The translations under genes were made by a program, and so were the position numbers. From Ichthyophonus hoferi (Eukaryota; Opisthokonta; Ichthyosporea; Ichthyophonida; Ichthyophonidae), in NCBI GenBank assembly GCA_002751075.1, contig NAOQ01000514.1, positions 4,759-16,542 on the forward strand: a stretch of 11,784 bases of DNA. The letters run 5' to 3'. Under the pieces are notes generated by a model. It did no database searches. It was not told where the DNA came from and saw nothing but the letters and a program-made list of their open reading frames with translations. This document shows, piece by piece, positions 1 to 7,259 of this stretch. The number at the start of each line of letters is the position of its first letter. The first letter of the stretch is position 1.

Positions 1-85
1 AATAGTATAGTAGTATAATAGTATAGTAGTATAATAGTATAATAGTATAGTAGTATAATAGTATAATAGTATAATAGTATAATAG
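1..85. repeat. TAGTATAA-type microsatellite
   Basis: This is a run of interspersed TAGTATAA and TAGTATAG units with no other content. It lies downstream of the splice donor of the FANCM exon, so it is intronic in that gene. The same AT-rich vocabulary recurs at about 1430-1690, 2170-2240 and 3500-3550. Confidence 0.9.
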
Positions 86-87
86 CG

Positions 88-215
88 TAATTAGGAAGGA
101 TTGTAGATCCAGCTAAACCATAGCGACGGTTATTTTACTGAATGCCATCTATTTAATCTAGTAATGTAATTGGTGGTATAATTAGGAAAATTTGTATATC
201 TGGGTATACCATAGC
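88..215 (+). repeat. Pair of diverged 37-bp direct repeats in FANCM intron
   Basis: Positions 88-124 and 179-215 both begin TAATTAGGAA and end CCATAGC. They match at about 29 of 37 positions by eye, with starts 91 bp apart. They sit between the edge microsatellite and the FANCM splice donor. This looks like an old local duplication, and I see no function in it. Confidence 0.5.
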
Positions 216-232
216 TATTCACTCACACTCAC

Positions 233-851
233 CGATAGAAGTTATACATTACCACGGCAGCAATAAATGTTTTCCCTAAGCCAGTAGGCAGGGAAACTAA
301 GGTATTCTTTAACAATACAGCTTCACATACATTGTATTGGTAGTCTCGTTTAGGATAATTTGTAGGATAGATCCAACTCCCCTTTGTACTATAGTCATAC
401 GCTGGAAGGGTACCGTCTTCATTGTTATCCCTCACATCATTCCCATATCCATCTAGCGGTGGGTTGGTTTTATTGGTTGTTTGCATGCTAATGCCTGTGT
501 ATGATTGGTCTTTCTTAGGTGATTCGTAGTTTCCATGGTAATTACCAATAATACTACCAACCCTCCTATCACCATAGGCTACTATATTTTCATTACCGTT
601 GTGATTGGTACTCTGATTATATGGACTCTGGTTGTCATGGTTATAGTGTAAGGAATGCGAAGAATTCCCAGTCACGTTGTTGTTACTATTATTAGCCAAT
701 GATATTATTGATGGTTGAACATGATTGGCTTGCCCTTGACAGCCATCTATTTCCTCTCCCCAATCAAATCCATCATCCAAACCAACCAATAACTCATCAG
801 GAATATCGTCCGCAAAGAAGTCGTCCTCCAGTAGAATGCCATCTCCCTCCA
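233..851 (-). CDS. FANCM: FANCM DNA translocase/helicase, N-terminal coding exon (partial gene)
   Basis: FANCM is the DEAH-type superfamily 2 translocase of the Fanconi anaemia core complex; it remodels stalled forks and branched DNA in the nucleus. The exon encodes about 207 residues. In order they are an acidic patch (about 9-35), an Asn-rich low-complexity stretch (about 45-96), the family block WIYPTNYPKRDYQ (160-172), and the Walker A motif PTGLGKT (189-195) followed by FIAAVVMYNFYR. This C-terminal part matches the animal FANCM/Mph1 helicase start closely. The exon ends at a clear donor: CG at 234-233, then GTGAGT at 232-227. No in-frame AUG precedes the acidic patch. The frame opens after a TGA at 957-955, and the first in-frame Met is residue 123. 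A good acceptor (pyrimidine-rich tract, then CTACCAG) ends at 852, so the exon probably starts at 851 and needs an upstream exon to supply one base of the first codon. Motifs Ia to VI lie outside the window. Confidence 0.93.
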
Positions 852-1117
852 CTGGTAGATCAGTTAATAGAAAAAATGTTATTGAATAATAAAAATGGTC
901 AAAACAATGTCTGGATAGAATGAGTAAAAACGGGTATGATTGGTAGATATTGGTTCAAGGTGAGAGAAGATCCAATCACAAGCAAGTTATTGAGGGACAT
1001 TTTACACAAACTGCCAATAAGATAGCAATAAATCAGGTGTGACATTTTAATAACGTCATCATCAAAGAGTGCATAAAAACGATGAAAATTACAAATAAAA
1101 TCCATTCATATGATTGG
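472..1117. promoter_or_regulatory. CCAAT/ATTGG box cluster across and upstream of the FANCM exon
   Basis: Thirteen CCAAT pentamers, counting both strands, start at 472, 504, 545, 604, 696, 724, 760, 786, 939, 949, 972, 1014 and 1113. At about 34 percent GC roughly 1.3 would be expected in 646 bp. Seven are the longer TGATTGG/CCAATCA form preferred by the trimeric factor NF-Y. Eight fall inside the coding exon, so codon content may explain part of the excess. A CRE-like TAACGTCA lies at 1051-1058. I see no TATA box at a useful distance. Regulatory function is inferred from motif density only. Confidence 0.45.
921..1019. repeat. 99-bp dispersed repeat, copy A (upstream of FANCM exon)
   Basis: This block matches 5180-5278 in the same orientation at 97 of 99 positions (my count by eye) and stops matching abruptly at both ends. 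It lies about 70 bp upstream of the acceptor of the FANCM exon, so it is in the promoter, 5' UTR or first intron of that gene. It carries two ATTGG boxes (939-943, 949-953) and two CCAAT boxes (972-976, 1014-1018). The ends show no terminal inverted repeat, target duplication or poly-A tail that would assign it to a transposon family. Confidence 0.9.
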
Positions 1118-1429
1118 TTAAGCAATTGCCTTACACCATTCAATAATTAAATAGTTCAATGATTATCACAAACTAACTGCAATACTAGGTTGTTCCATAG
1201 ATGTATGTCATAATATTATATATAGCAATACAAAATGAATAACAATGGAATGGTTATCATGATTTAAGGTACAAACTAACTGACTTGTTTTACAGGTGGG
1301 CATGCATATGTATACAGGAAAGGAAATCATTTGGATAATAATCACTTTTTTTCGCAAGAAATCATTGGTACAGGTGGAAAGGAAAATGGAAATATAAAAC
1401 ATCAAATATATATAAGTAGGTAGATATGT

Positions 1430-1690
1430 CCTGGGTATATATACGTATACGTATGTGTAGGTGTATGTTTGTATGTATGTACATGTACATGTAATATATT
1501 GCATAGTATAGTGTATAATATAGTGTATAGTATAATGTATAATATAGTAAAAGTATATTATATAGTGTAGTGTATGGTATAGTGTATAATATACTATATA
1601 GTATAATGTATAAGGTAATATATACATGTGTAGTATTGTATTTATGTACATATGTATTTGTACTATACATCTATATGTATATAGATATAT
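1430..1690. repeat. TA/TG-rich compound microsatellite
   Basis: The sequence is built from imperfect TATAGTGTA, TATAATGTA, GTATGTATG and ACATGT units. It is low-complexity and gives spurious overlapping open frames on the minus strand. Confidence 0.85.
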
Positions 1691-1824
1691 GTATATATAT
1701 CCCTTTCCCTGACGGTGTATTCTTTGATTGAATATTTAAATATATTCAAATAATTTGAAAATATAACCTAATAAATACTTTTATGTTAGAAATACTATAG
1801 TGTATATGGCAAGGGGGTATGCAT

Positions 1825-1929
1825 TCCATCAATTATATATTATAGTTGATTGTACTATATAGTGTGTTTTATATCATCAGTCCATCAATTATATATTATA
1901 ATTTATTGTACTGTATAGTGTGTTTTATA
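1825..1929 (+). repeat. 56-bp-period tandem duplication
   Basis: Positions 1825-1873 and 1881-1929 both start TCCATCAATTATATATTATA and end GTGTGTTTTATA. They match at 46 of 49 positions, with starts 56 bp apart. It is a recent local duplication in AT-rich DNA with no coding content. Confidence 0.85.
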
Positions 1930-2588
1930 CCTACCATATTACGCCATATTTTATATTATACTATATCATATATATTTAAGTAACTAATCATGCAACATCT
2001 CAAACCCGTTACAGATATAAAAACTAGTACCATAATACCTTGGTTTACCATAGGTTCCACATGTGGTGGAGTATGAGAGGATCCTTTCTGAAGACCCCAG
2101 GGTGATAGCAGCCTAGAATGATTCATTGTGGACATCCTAGCAATACAAATAGGATGACATTGTGTGTTGTTGATATATATGGTATACTATGATGTAATAC
2201 GGTATAGTACGATATAGTATAGTATATTATGATATGGTACTTTGGACTGTGATATTATTACTACACTCTGGGGATAGGCTGTAGGGCTTAACCAGGAGAG
2301 TCAAGATGAACAGATCTATGTAAATACAGTATATACAGTACAGTATACAAGGTATTGCCTGTCCATGCAGTATTGTTCCAGTTTAGACATGTATCTAGAC
2401 ACCTTAATACATTTATAAGTAGAGAAATTGGAATGAAGGTAGTGTGGTTATATACTCATTGAAAGGGGTATATAATGAGATGTATGACGTTTAACACTAG
2501 TGTTGTATGCCGAGGGCCTAGCTAGATATACTAATAGTTATGTTAACAATATAATTTAATATCCCCTTGTTATATTGACTGGCGATTA

Positions 2589-2630
2589 CTAATATTTTTT
2601 TATGATGGTATTATGATAAACAAATATTAG
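2589..2630. repeat. Short inverted repeat, 9-bp arms
   Basis: CTAATATTT at 2589-2597 is the exact reverse complement of AAATATTAG at 2622-2630, with a 24-bp loop. There is no T-run or coding context that would make it a terminator, and it may be chance in AT-rich sequence. Confidence 0.5.
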
Positions 2631-3593
2631 CTATATAATACTATAAATGCAGTATATACATTATATAGAGTGAATAGATGTTATTGTTATAATAACTATA
2701 ATTATACAGCGCATATAGGTGTGCAACTAGTTGCAAGCTTAACTGTAGGCACCTAAACCCAAACATCATATTGTCGATATATCCTGATAATCTGATGTAT
2801 ACCCCAATACTATCTCACTGAATTGACACTAATAAAAATATTAGTTATACTTTTGAGATACTTTATGCCTCTCTATAGGGTTTATTGTGATAGTTATGAA
2901 ATTTGTAAAATATATGAACCTATATTTGTGTTATATTTACATATGTTGAAAATTGAACTTCCCGCTCAAAAAAAAAGGTGCCACATGTTAGCCAATAGCA
3001 TTATTGAAATTGTTTTGTTTTTAGATTCCACACTATGATTGGCAGTTGAGCCACAGTATATATGCGGCCATGAGCCCGTTTAATAATAATAGTCATATAT
3101 GTATAATCTATATACATCTATCTATATATGTCTATATATGTGTATATTATTTGTAATTTGTACATATTTTAGTCTGTGGCGTGTTCATTATACACAGGGC
3201 TGGAGCTTATCAGCTTTATGTTTCTTTAGTATATTCATAGTCCCTTGTTAAAGTATACATATTTTAATTAATTAATTAGTGACTAATCAATCCCTAATAC
3301 TGTAAATGATCAGATGCTGTGATTAACCTCTGTAAGATTGGACTATAACAAACAATACATATTTATACCTTAGTATCTAATTGTACGCTTCATTATTTCT
3401 GTCCCTGGTATGAAACCCTTAAAATACAACATTACAATATATATCAAAGGTATTGCTTACAATTCAATTGAACATTTGGGGTACATTAAAATGCAAATAT
3501 ATCATGTATTATGATATATGGTACAATATGATATGATAGTATAGAATATGTTAAATTACATAATATTGTTTATTGCCATGAGGCAAACAGATC

Positions 3594-3599
3594 TTTATT
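3594..3599 (-). terminator. Polyadenylation signal AATAAA of the chitin-binding-like gene
   Basis: The plus strand reads TTTATT, so the minus strand reads AATAAA about 18 bases after the TGA stop at 3619-3617. A second AATAAA lies at 3569-3574. The short distance fits a compact 3' UTR. Confidence 0.6.
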
Positions 3600-3616
3600 T
3601 TTCACGACTCCAGATA

Positions 3617-4349
3617 TCAATTCATTGCCGACCAAAAGATACAAGATTGACTATCTTTGTCGAACATTTTGCCGAACTCGCACTTATGTAGAACAGGCTC
3701 TTGAGACTTGCACATAAAGTAAGTCCTACTGAGATAATTAAAATCATCCTCATATTTCACCCCTTCCTCCTTATCAACACAGGTGAAGTAAGCTATACAA
3801 GATTGCCTCTGTCGAACAAATATCTCGTTGTCAGCGCATGCAAGTCTCACAGCTTCTCCATAATCACATATAAAGTGAGACCGGCCTTGATATTGTTCTA
3901 CATCCTCGTATATCCCATCCTTCTTATCATCGCAAGTAAAGTACGCTTTGCATGACTCAGTTTCTTCGTCAAACACCTCGTTGTCCTTGCAATCATACTG
4001 AACAGGCTTTCCAGACTCACACTCAAAGTAAGACCTGTCGGAAAATTCATTGAAGTATTTCCTTCCTTGCTCCTCCTTATCACTGCAGTCGAAGTAAGAT
4101 TCACAAGAGAAATTATACTTATTGAAATACTCGCCATCAGCGCATGTATGCTTAACAAATCCTTCAGACTCGCATGTTAAGTAGCCGAATTTGTTATCTA
4201 CATCCATGAATTGTGTGGCCCCTAAGTCCATTAACTTGTTCATAACAGGAAGGGGAGGGGTTGATGTTGGACTCGCTGGACCTTGTAGCTAAGCCGGAGG
4301 ACAAAGTAGAAAGTAACGCTAAAGTTGCGATAACAACAAGAGAAGCCAT
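3617..4349 (-). CDS. Secreted protein with four degenerate peritrophin-A-like (CBM14) repeats; frame offset after signal peptide
   Basis: This is probably an extracellular chitin- or matrix-binding protein. The ATG at 4349 opens MASLVVIATLALLSTLSSGLA, a typical cleavable signal peptide, then a Ser/Asn/Pro-rich linker; that frame runs to a stop at 4196-4194. The repeats are in another frame, from Met at 4243 to TGA at 3619-3617. In that 208-residue stretch, cysteines fall at 24, 34, 47, 53, 75, 85, 98, 104, 126, 136, 149, 155, 178, 188 and 201. Gaps of 10, 13 and 6 recur exactly, and 22-23 separates C1 from the next, with aromatic YFxC before them. The x9 and x12 gaps equal those between Cys3, Cys4 and Cys5 of CBM14; Cys2 is absent and Cys6/Cys1 appear shared. 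An ATG at 4421 is unlikely as the start because it lies just after the TATA box. The two frames overlap at about 4194-4288. The offset may be a real frameshift (young pseudogene), an assembly error or an unseen RNA-level event. Confidence 0.75.
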
Positions 4350-4430
4350 TGTAAATACGGCAAATAATATTTGCGTAAACAAACAGAGAAAGACTGTATT
4401 TTCCTCTGTTTGTTTTGACACTTGACCGAT

Positions 4431-4439
4431 TATTTTATA
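4431..4439 (-). promoter_or_regulatory. TATA box of the chitin-binding-like gene
   Basis: The minus strand reads TATAAAATA here. Transcription would start roughly 30 bases downstream, near 4405, leaving a 5' UTR of about 55 bases before the ATG at 4349. This excludes the ATG at 4421 as a likely start. An ATTGG box lies about 75 bp further upstream, at 4511-4515. Confidence 0.6.
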
Positions 4440-4990
4440 GGTTTTTGTTTTATTTTTGATAGAATGTGGTTATGATCGGTGAGTAAATCATGGTATGCTT
4501 AGATATATTAATTGGTTAAAATGTATTATAAACCACCATCACATACGATAATAATTCTACACGATTACCGAAGAGAACTTTATAATGTTGTAGAATATAC
4601 TGGGCCCATCAAACATAACTAGGAAAGAACGTCTTTTTTCTATAGTAACAAACAAAAACATAATGGCAATAAACAAAACAATAAATGATAAAAGTGCAGT
4701 GGACGCTTTGGTTGCAACAGATCGAGTTACATCATGAATAGATAATAGTTGCGGTAAAATCTTGGCATGTGCTAGGACAGACTATACTGATATGATATGA
4801 TATTCACATGAACAAAATTAAGCAACATGAATATGAGCAGAAACTATCGAAAGGTTCAATTGTAGATAATCACACTTGAAACAACTCAAACTATAAGATG
4901 AACACATGAAATAAAACCACCTTGTGAGGCCGCGCAGCTGTGGCAATTGTTTGTTATTCGAGTCTCTGTGATCTAATCATGAGTTGTATT
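4440..4990. other. Upstream region of the chitin-binding-like gene, no gene seen
   Basis: No open frame of note on either strand. The sequence is AT-rich with one GC-richer patch (about 4925-4950) containing CAGCTG, an E-box core. It leads into the CCAAT cluster that starts at 4993. Confidence 0.6.
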
Positions 4991-4992
4991 AG

Positions 4993-5343
4993 CCAATAGG
5001 AATCTTTCCACTTTGCATCATTATATCTTCATTTGAATGGCTCATTGGTTAATTTCGAATCTTGTACTGTGCTATATCATTGGGTTTTGTTATCTGGAGT
5101 TATTTAATTGGAGATGCACTTTTACAATCTATTATCCATTGGCAGTAATGAATAATTGGATGTATCCTGGAAAAAGAGTTGAGTAAAAGCGGGTATGATT
5201 GGTAGATATTGGTTCAGGGTGAGAGAAGATCCAATCACAAGCAAGTTATTGAGGGACATTTTACACAAACTGCCAATAGGTGACCGCTTATCTACAATCA
5301 CTTAGATATATCCTACCTAATTTAGCACCTGATTTTCTATTGG
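4993..5343. promoter_or_regulatory. Dense CCAAT/ATTGG box cluster containing repeat copy B
   Basis: Eleven CCAAT pentamers, counting both strands, start at 4993, 5044, 5079, 5107, 5138, 5155, 5198, 5208, 5231, 5273 and 5339. About 0.7 would be expected in 351 bp at this base composition. Unlike the FANCM cluster, no coding sequence explains it. It is 640-1000 bp upstream of the ATG of the chitin-binding-like gene. Spacing is irregular, about 10-65 bp. An enhancer or distal promoter bound by an NF-Y-type factor is inferred; the sequence alone does not show activity. Confidence 0.5.
5180..5278. repeat. 99-bp dispersed repeat, copy B
   Basis: Near-identical to 921-1019, same orientation. The two visible differences are A to G at 5189 and one A to G in the TTCARGG motif. 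Similarity ends at CCAATA on the right and at TGAGTAAAA on the left. The copy lies about 830 bp upstream of the chitin-binding-like gene's ATG and forms the core of a CCAAT cluster. It has no recognisable transposon ends. Confidence 0.9.
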
Positions 5344-5958
5344 GTGGCATTATATATGTTTTTCCGCCGATCTACTGATCTGTAGTATACTTAATATAGT
5401 CCTAACAAAGATAAGAATGGGAATTTAAGCCTATTTCCTTTATAAAAAAACATTTATACATAGCACCGCTTACGGTATTTCTTTCATCCAGCTCATACCA
5501 CAATGCTAGCGAGAATGTACTATTTTAACCGTAATACTTTTTGCAGCAAAGCATAAATATTGAATCTATGGTCCGCGTGACTGAGCCACGGATTCGGTGT
5601 ATGAATCTAATTATACTGAGACAAATTTTATCCGATAAAAAAATGTCTACTTTTAAGTATTGCACCGCTAATTGTCTTAAGGCCTCAACTCCAATTAATT
5701 AAAGCTGAATAAAATCAATCAATCGAATAGCGCAGTGCGAGGTTAGTTAGTCAGTAATAACTGAATTAAATAAATATAATAACTAACCTAAAATAACAAC
5801 ATTTTCTAAGCAAAAAACATACTCGTTATAGAAAAAAAAATATATATATATGAAATACATAATAAACATCAAAATAATTAATACAAGAGCACACTATTAA
5901 ACACCTCAAAATCTGTCCTCGAGTATTGGCAATTTAAAATAACAATGAAAATTAATTT
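5344..5958. other. Gene-free stretch upstream of tRNA-Asp
   Basis: No open frame or RNA gene I can support. One GC-richer patch at about 5565-5600 contains a partial hairpin, TCCGCGTG facing CCACGGA, without A and B boxes or acceptor pairing of a tRNA. The remainder is AT-rich, with a TA microsatellite at about 5835-5850. Confidence 0.6.
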
Positions 5959-5962
5959 AAAA
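5959..5962 (-). terminator. RNA polymerase III terminator of tRNA-Asp
   Basis: The minus strand reads TTTT four bases after the tRNA 3' end, the usual signal for polymerase III to stop. Confidence 0.7.
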
Positions 5963-5966
5963 CATT

Positions 5967-6038
5967 CTCTCCGTCTGGGAATCGAACCCAGGTCTTCCGC
6001 GTGACAGGCGGAGATACTAACCACTATACTAACGAAGA
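5967..6038 (-). tRNA. tRNA-Asp (anticodon GUC)
   Basis: This 72-nt gene folds into a complete cloverleaf. The acceptor stem is TCTTCGT with ACGGAGA and discriminator G; the D arm is GTAT/GTAT; the anticodon stem TCCGC/GCGGA is perfect, with loop CTGTCAC; the T stem CTGGG/CCCAG is perfect, with loop TTCGATT. The anticodon GTC reads Asp codons. The A box (TTAGTATAGTGG) and B box (GGTTCGATTCC) match the animal tRNA-Asp consensus, and differences from the human gene in the acceptor stem keep pairing. There is no intron, and TTTT follows at once. I see no break, and the gene should be functional. Confidence 0.97.
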
Positions 6039-6402
6039 CAGTTGTTATGTGTCAGTAGCACGTTATATTATTCATTGAAATATTATTAATAACCCTTTTC
6101 TTATCTAGAGATCCACTCTTAAAAGTTGTCTAATTTTTAATATTTTAGCATCACGCTACCAGATGTTTTGTAATGGTGTGGATATTGTATTATATAATTA
6201 TCCTATCTTAAAACTAATAGGTAAAAGTACCAAAAAAATAAAAAATAAAAAATAATAATAAAAAATAAAAAAAAATAGCTCAATTACCTACCAGTAAACC
6301 AGATATATTGGTTGCTGTTGATAATGGCACTTTTTATTTCTTATTAGACCGGGGTTGGGTTTTTGGCCTCCTTTCAGTGTCACTTTATTTGACTATAATT
6401 CT
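6039..6402. other. Spacer with A-rich simple sequence
   Basis: No gene supported. Positions 6223-6277 are an A-rich run of AAAAAATA-type units. A plus-strand frame from 6308 starts at TTG and runs into a poly-A tract, so it is not taken as a gene. Confidence 0.6.
6384..6389 (-). terminator. Possible AATAAA polyadenylation signal
   Basis: The minus strand reads AATAAA about 14 bases after the end of the open segment 6403-6655. Single hexamers are frequent in AT-rich DNA, so this is only weak support for that segment being a 3' exon. Confidence 0.25.
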
Positions 6403-6655
6403 TCAAGCAGGTTCATTTACAGAAAACTTGATACAAATTTTACTTCCTTTAAATAATCCAAAAAAAAAAAAAAAAAAAAAAATGCAACACAACATGCCTT
6501 TATAACAATTCTTAATGTGTGTAAACCTTATTTTTACTTCATTAAAGTTCATTCCAGGTTTTTCTAAAACTCTTTTTAATGTTTTTCTTATGGCCTTGAA
6601 CCAAATATTGCATAGTTTACAATATTCATCTAATTCTTTACTAAACTCTAAACTA
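6403..6655 (-). pseudogene. Coding-like segment of unknown origin, minus strand
   Basis: The minus strand is open for about 84 codons from 6655, reading DSLEFSKELDEYCKLCNIWF and onward, and ends at a TGA at 6405-6403. Over the part before the homopolymer about two-thirds of codons start with a purine, as expected of coding DNA. A 23-base homopolymer (6460-6482) inside it would translate as a Phe run, which is not credible in an ordinary protein. I recognise no family. Coding-like segments on the same strand adjoin it upstream (6897-7259), so it may be part of an old broken gene. A chance open frame remains quite possible. Confidence 0.22.
6460..6482 (+). repeat. A23 homopolymer
   Basis: Twenty-three consecutive A residues on the plus strand. 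It could be the tail of an old retroposed sequence or simple slippage. No flanking target duplication was found by eye. Confidence 0.9.
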
Positions 6656-6728
6656 TCTTAATTCTATATTTAATATATTGTTGTTTTTCTGTAATAGCCA
6701 TGTGCACCATAACTTAACTTTCATCAGA

Positions 6729-6751
6729 TTTTTTTTTTTTAAAAAAAAAAA
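6729..6751. repeat. T12-A11 palindrome
   Basis: Twelve T are followed directly by eleven A, a perfect self-complementary tract. It lies 75 bp upstream of the tRNA-Gly-like gene. Such tracts are stiff and exclude nucleosomes in known systems; a role here is only a guess. Confidence 0.85.
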
Positions 6752-6826
6752 GTTACAATCTTGTAGCCATTAAGAATCCCTAAAACAAGTCAATTACATG
6801 GTATTACGTTTCTCTTAATTGCTAAA

Positions 6827-6896
6827 GCATCAGTGGTTTAGCGGTATAATTTTCGCCTGCCACGCGGGAGACCCGGTTCGATTTCCGGATGATGCA
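6827..6896 (+). tRNA. tRNA-Gly (anticodon GCC), degenerate
   Basis: This 70-nt tRNA-Gly-type sequence has anticodon loop CTGCCAC and the anticodon stem TTCGC/GCGGG. Position 7-66 of the acceptor is G against A, and the last pair of the D stem is T against T. The T stem is cut to four pairs (CCGG/CCGG) with an eight-base loop, one base fewer than the usual animal gene. The B-box core GGTTCGATT and A box remain, and TTTTT follows directly at 6897-6901, so polymerase III transcription is plausible. It may be a weak functional gene or an early pseudogene. Together with 11147-11214 it points to a parent gene starting GCATCAGTGGTTTAG. Confidence 0.75.
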
Positions 6897-6901
6897 TTTT
6901 T
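6897..6901 (+). terminator. RNA polymerase III terminator of tRNA-Gly
   Basis: Five T directly follow the discriminator base of the tRNA-Gly-like gene. Confidence 0.65.
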
Positions 6902-7259
6902 GTAATAGACAAAGAATCGGGGAACCCAATTTATGATAAGGCTCTGTTGTAAGTCTTGTTCAAGAAGTTTAAGAAATATAGATGACTGTAAATAATGCTT
7001 AACAGAAACCAAATTGTTTTGATATAAAACTTTGTTCTCTGGATTAGTGTACAGCATAATTAATTATGTGGAAAGTATGCTTTAAAGCATAATTTGTATG
7101 ACTAAAATGGTCTATCTGAGCTTTACTAAAAGAAATCATTTTTAATATGTTCAAGTATTTCAGCTCATTCAAGCATTGGGCTGAATACTTTGTGATATCG
7201 TATAGTTTATTTTTCGTTTTAATTTGTACCTCTAAATACTCAATAGCGTTTACAATGAG
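6897..7259 (-). pseudogene. Two adjoining coding-like segments of unknown origin, minus strand
   Basis: Two open segments lie end to end on the minus strand. The upstream one (about 7259-7047) contains LIVNAIEYLEVQIKTKNKLY; the downstream one (7057-6897) starts MLYTNPENKVLYQNNLVSV. Both have mixed, non-repetitive amino-acid composition and end at or near the tRNA-Gly-like gene on the opposite strand. They are in different frames, so if they belong together the sequence is broken. No domain or family is recognised, and host gene, transposon or viral origin cannot be told apart. Confidence 0.2.

Larger units (their letters stand above)
1120..3590. other. Gene-free AT-rich stretch
   Basis: I can support no gene in these 2.5 kb. 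Open frames on the minus strand at about 1208-1670 are translations of TA/TG microsatellite and consist mostly of Tyr, Ile, Thr and His. A short plus frame at 2866-3038 has no recognisable domain. Two isolated CCAAT boxes lie at 2992-2996 and 3038-3042. The rest is TA-rich simple sequence, one 56-bp tandem duplication and a few small inverted repeats. Confidence 0.7.

Noticed and set aside
699-923. Plus-strand open frame over the start of the FANCM exon
   Set aside because: It is antisense to a clear FANCM exon and its composition (His, Pro, Asn) mirrors the Asn-rich coding strand.
899-1105. Minus-strand open frame covering repeat copy A; the same frame is open in copy B with one silent and one Val/Ala difference
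   Set aside because: Two differences are too few to argue for selection, there is no domain, and the frame ends differ between copies.
1208-1670. Long minus-strand frames rich in Tyr, Ile, Thr and His
   Set aside because: They are translations of TA/TG microsatellite in two overlapping frames.
2823-3038. Plus-strand frame of 71 codons
   Set aside because: It has a TTG start, no domain and no convincing splice or promoter context; this length is common by chance at this base composition.
3701-4158. Frames on both strands inside the cysteine-repeat gene
   Set aside because: They are shadows of the repeat-coding frame, which alone shows the regular cysteine spacing.
4349-4421. Upstream ATG at 4421 as start of the secreted protein
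   Set aside because: It lies about 10 bases from the TATA box, so it should be upstream of the transcription start; starting at 4349 gives a standard signal peptide.
6308-6505. Plus-strand hydrophobic frame ending in a Lys run
   Set aside because: It begins at TTG, and the Lys run is just the A23 homopolymer.
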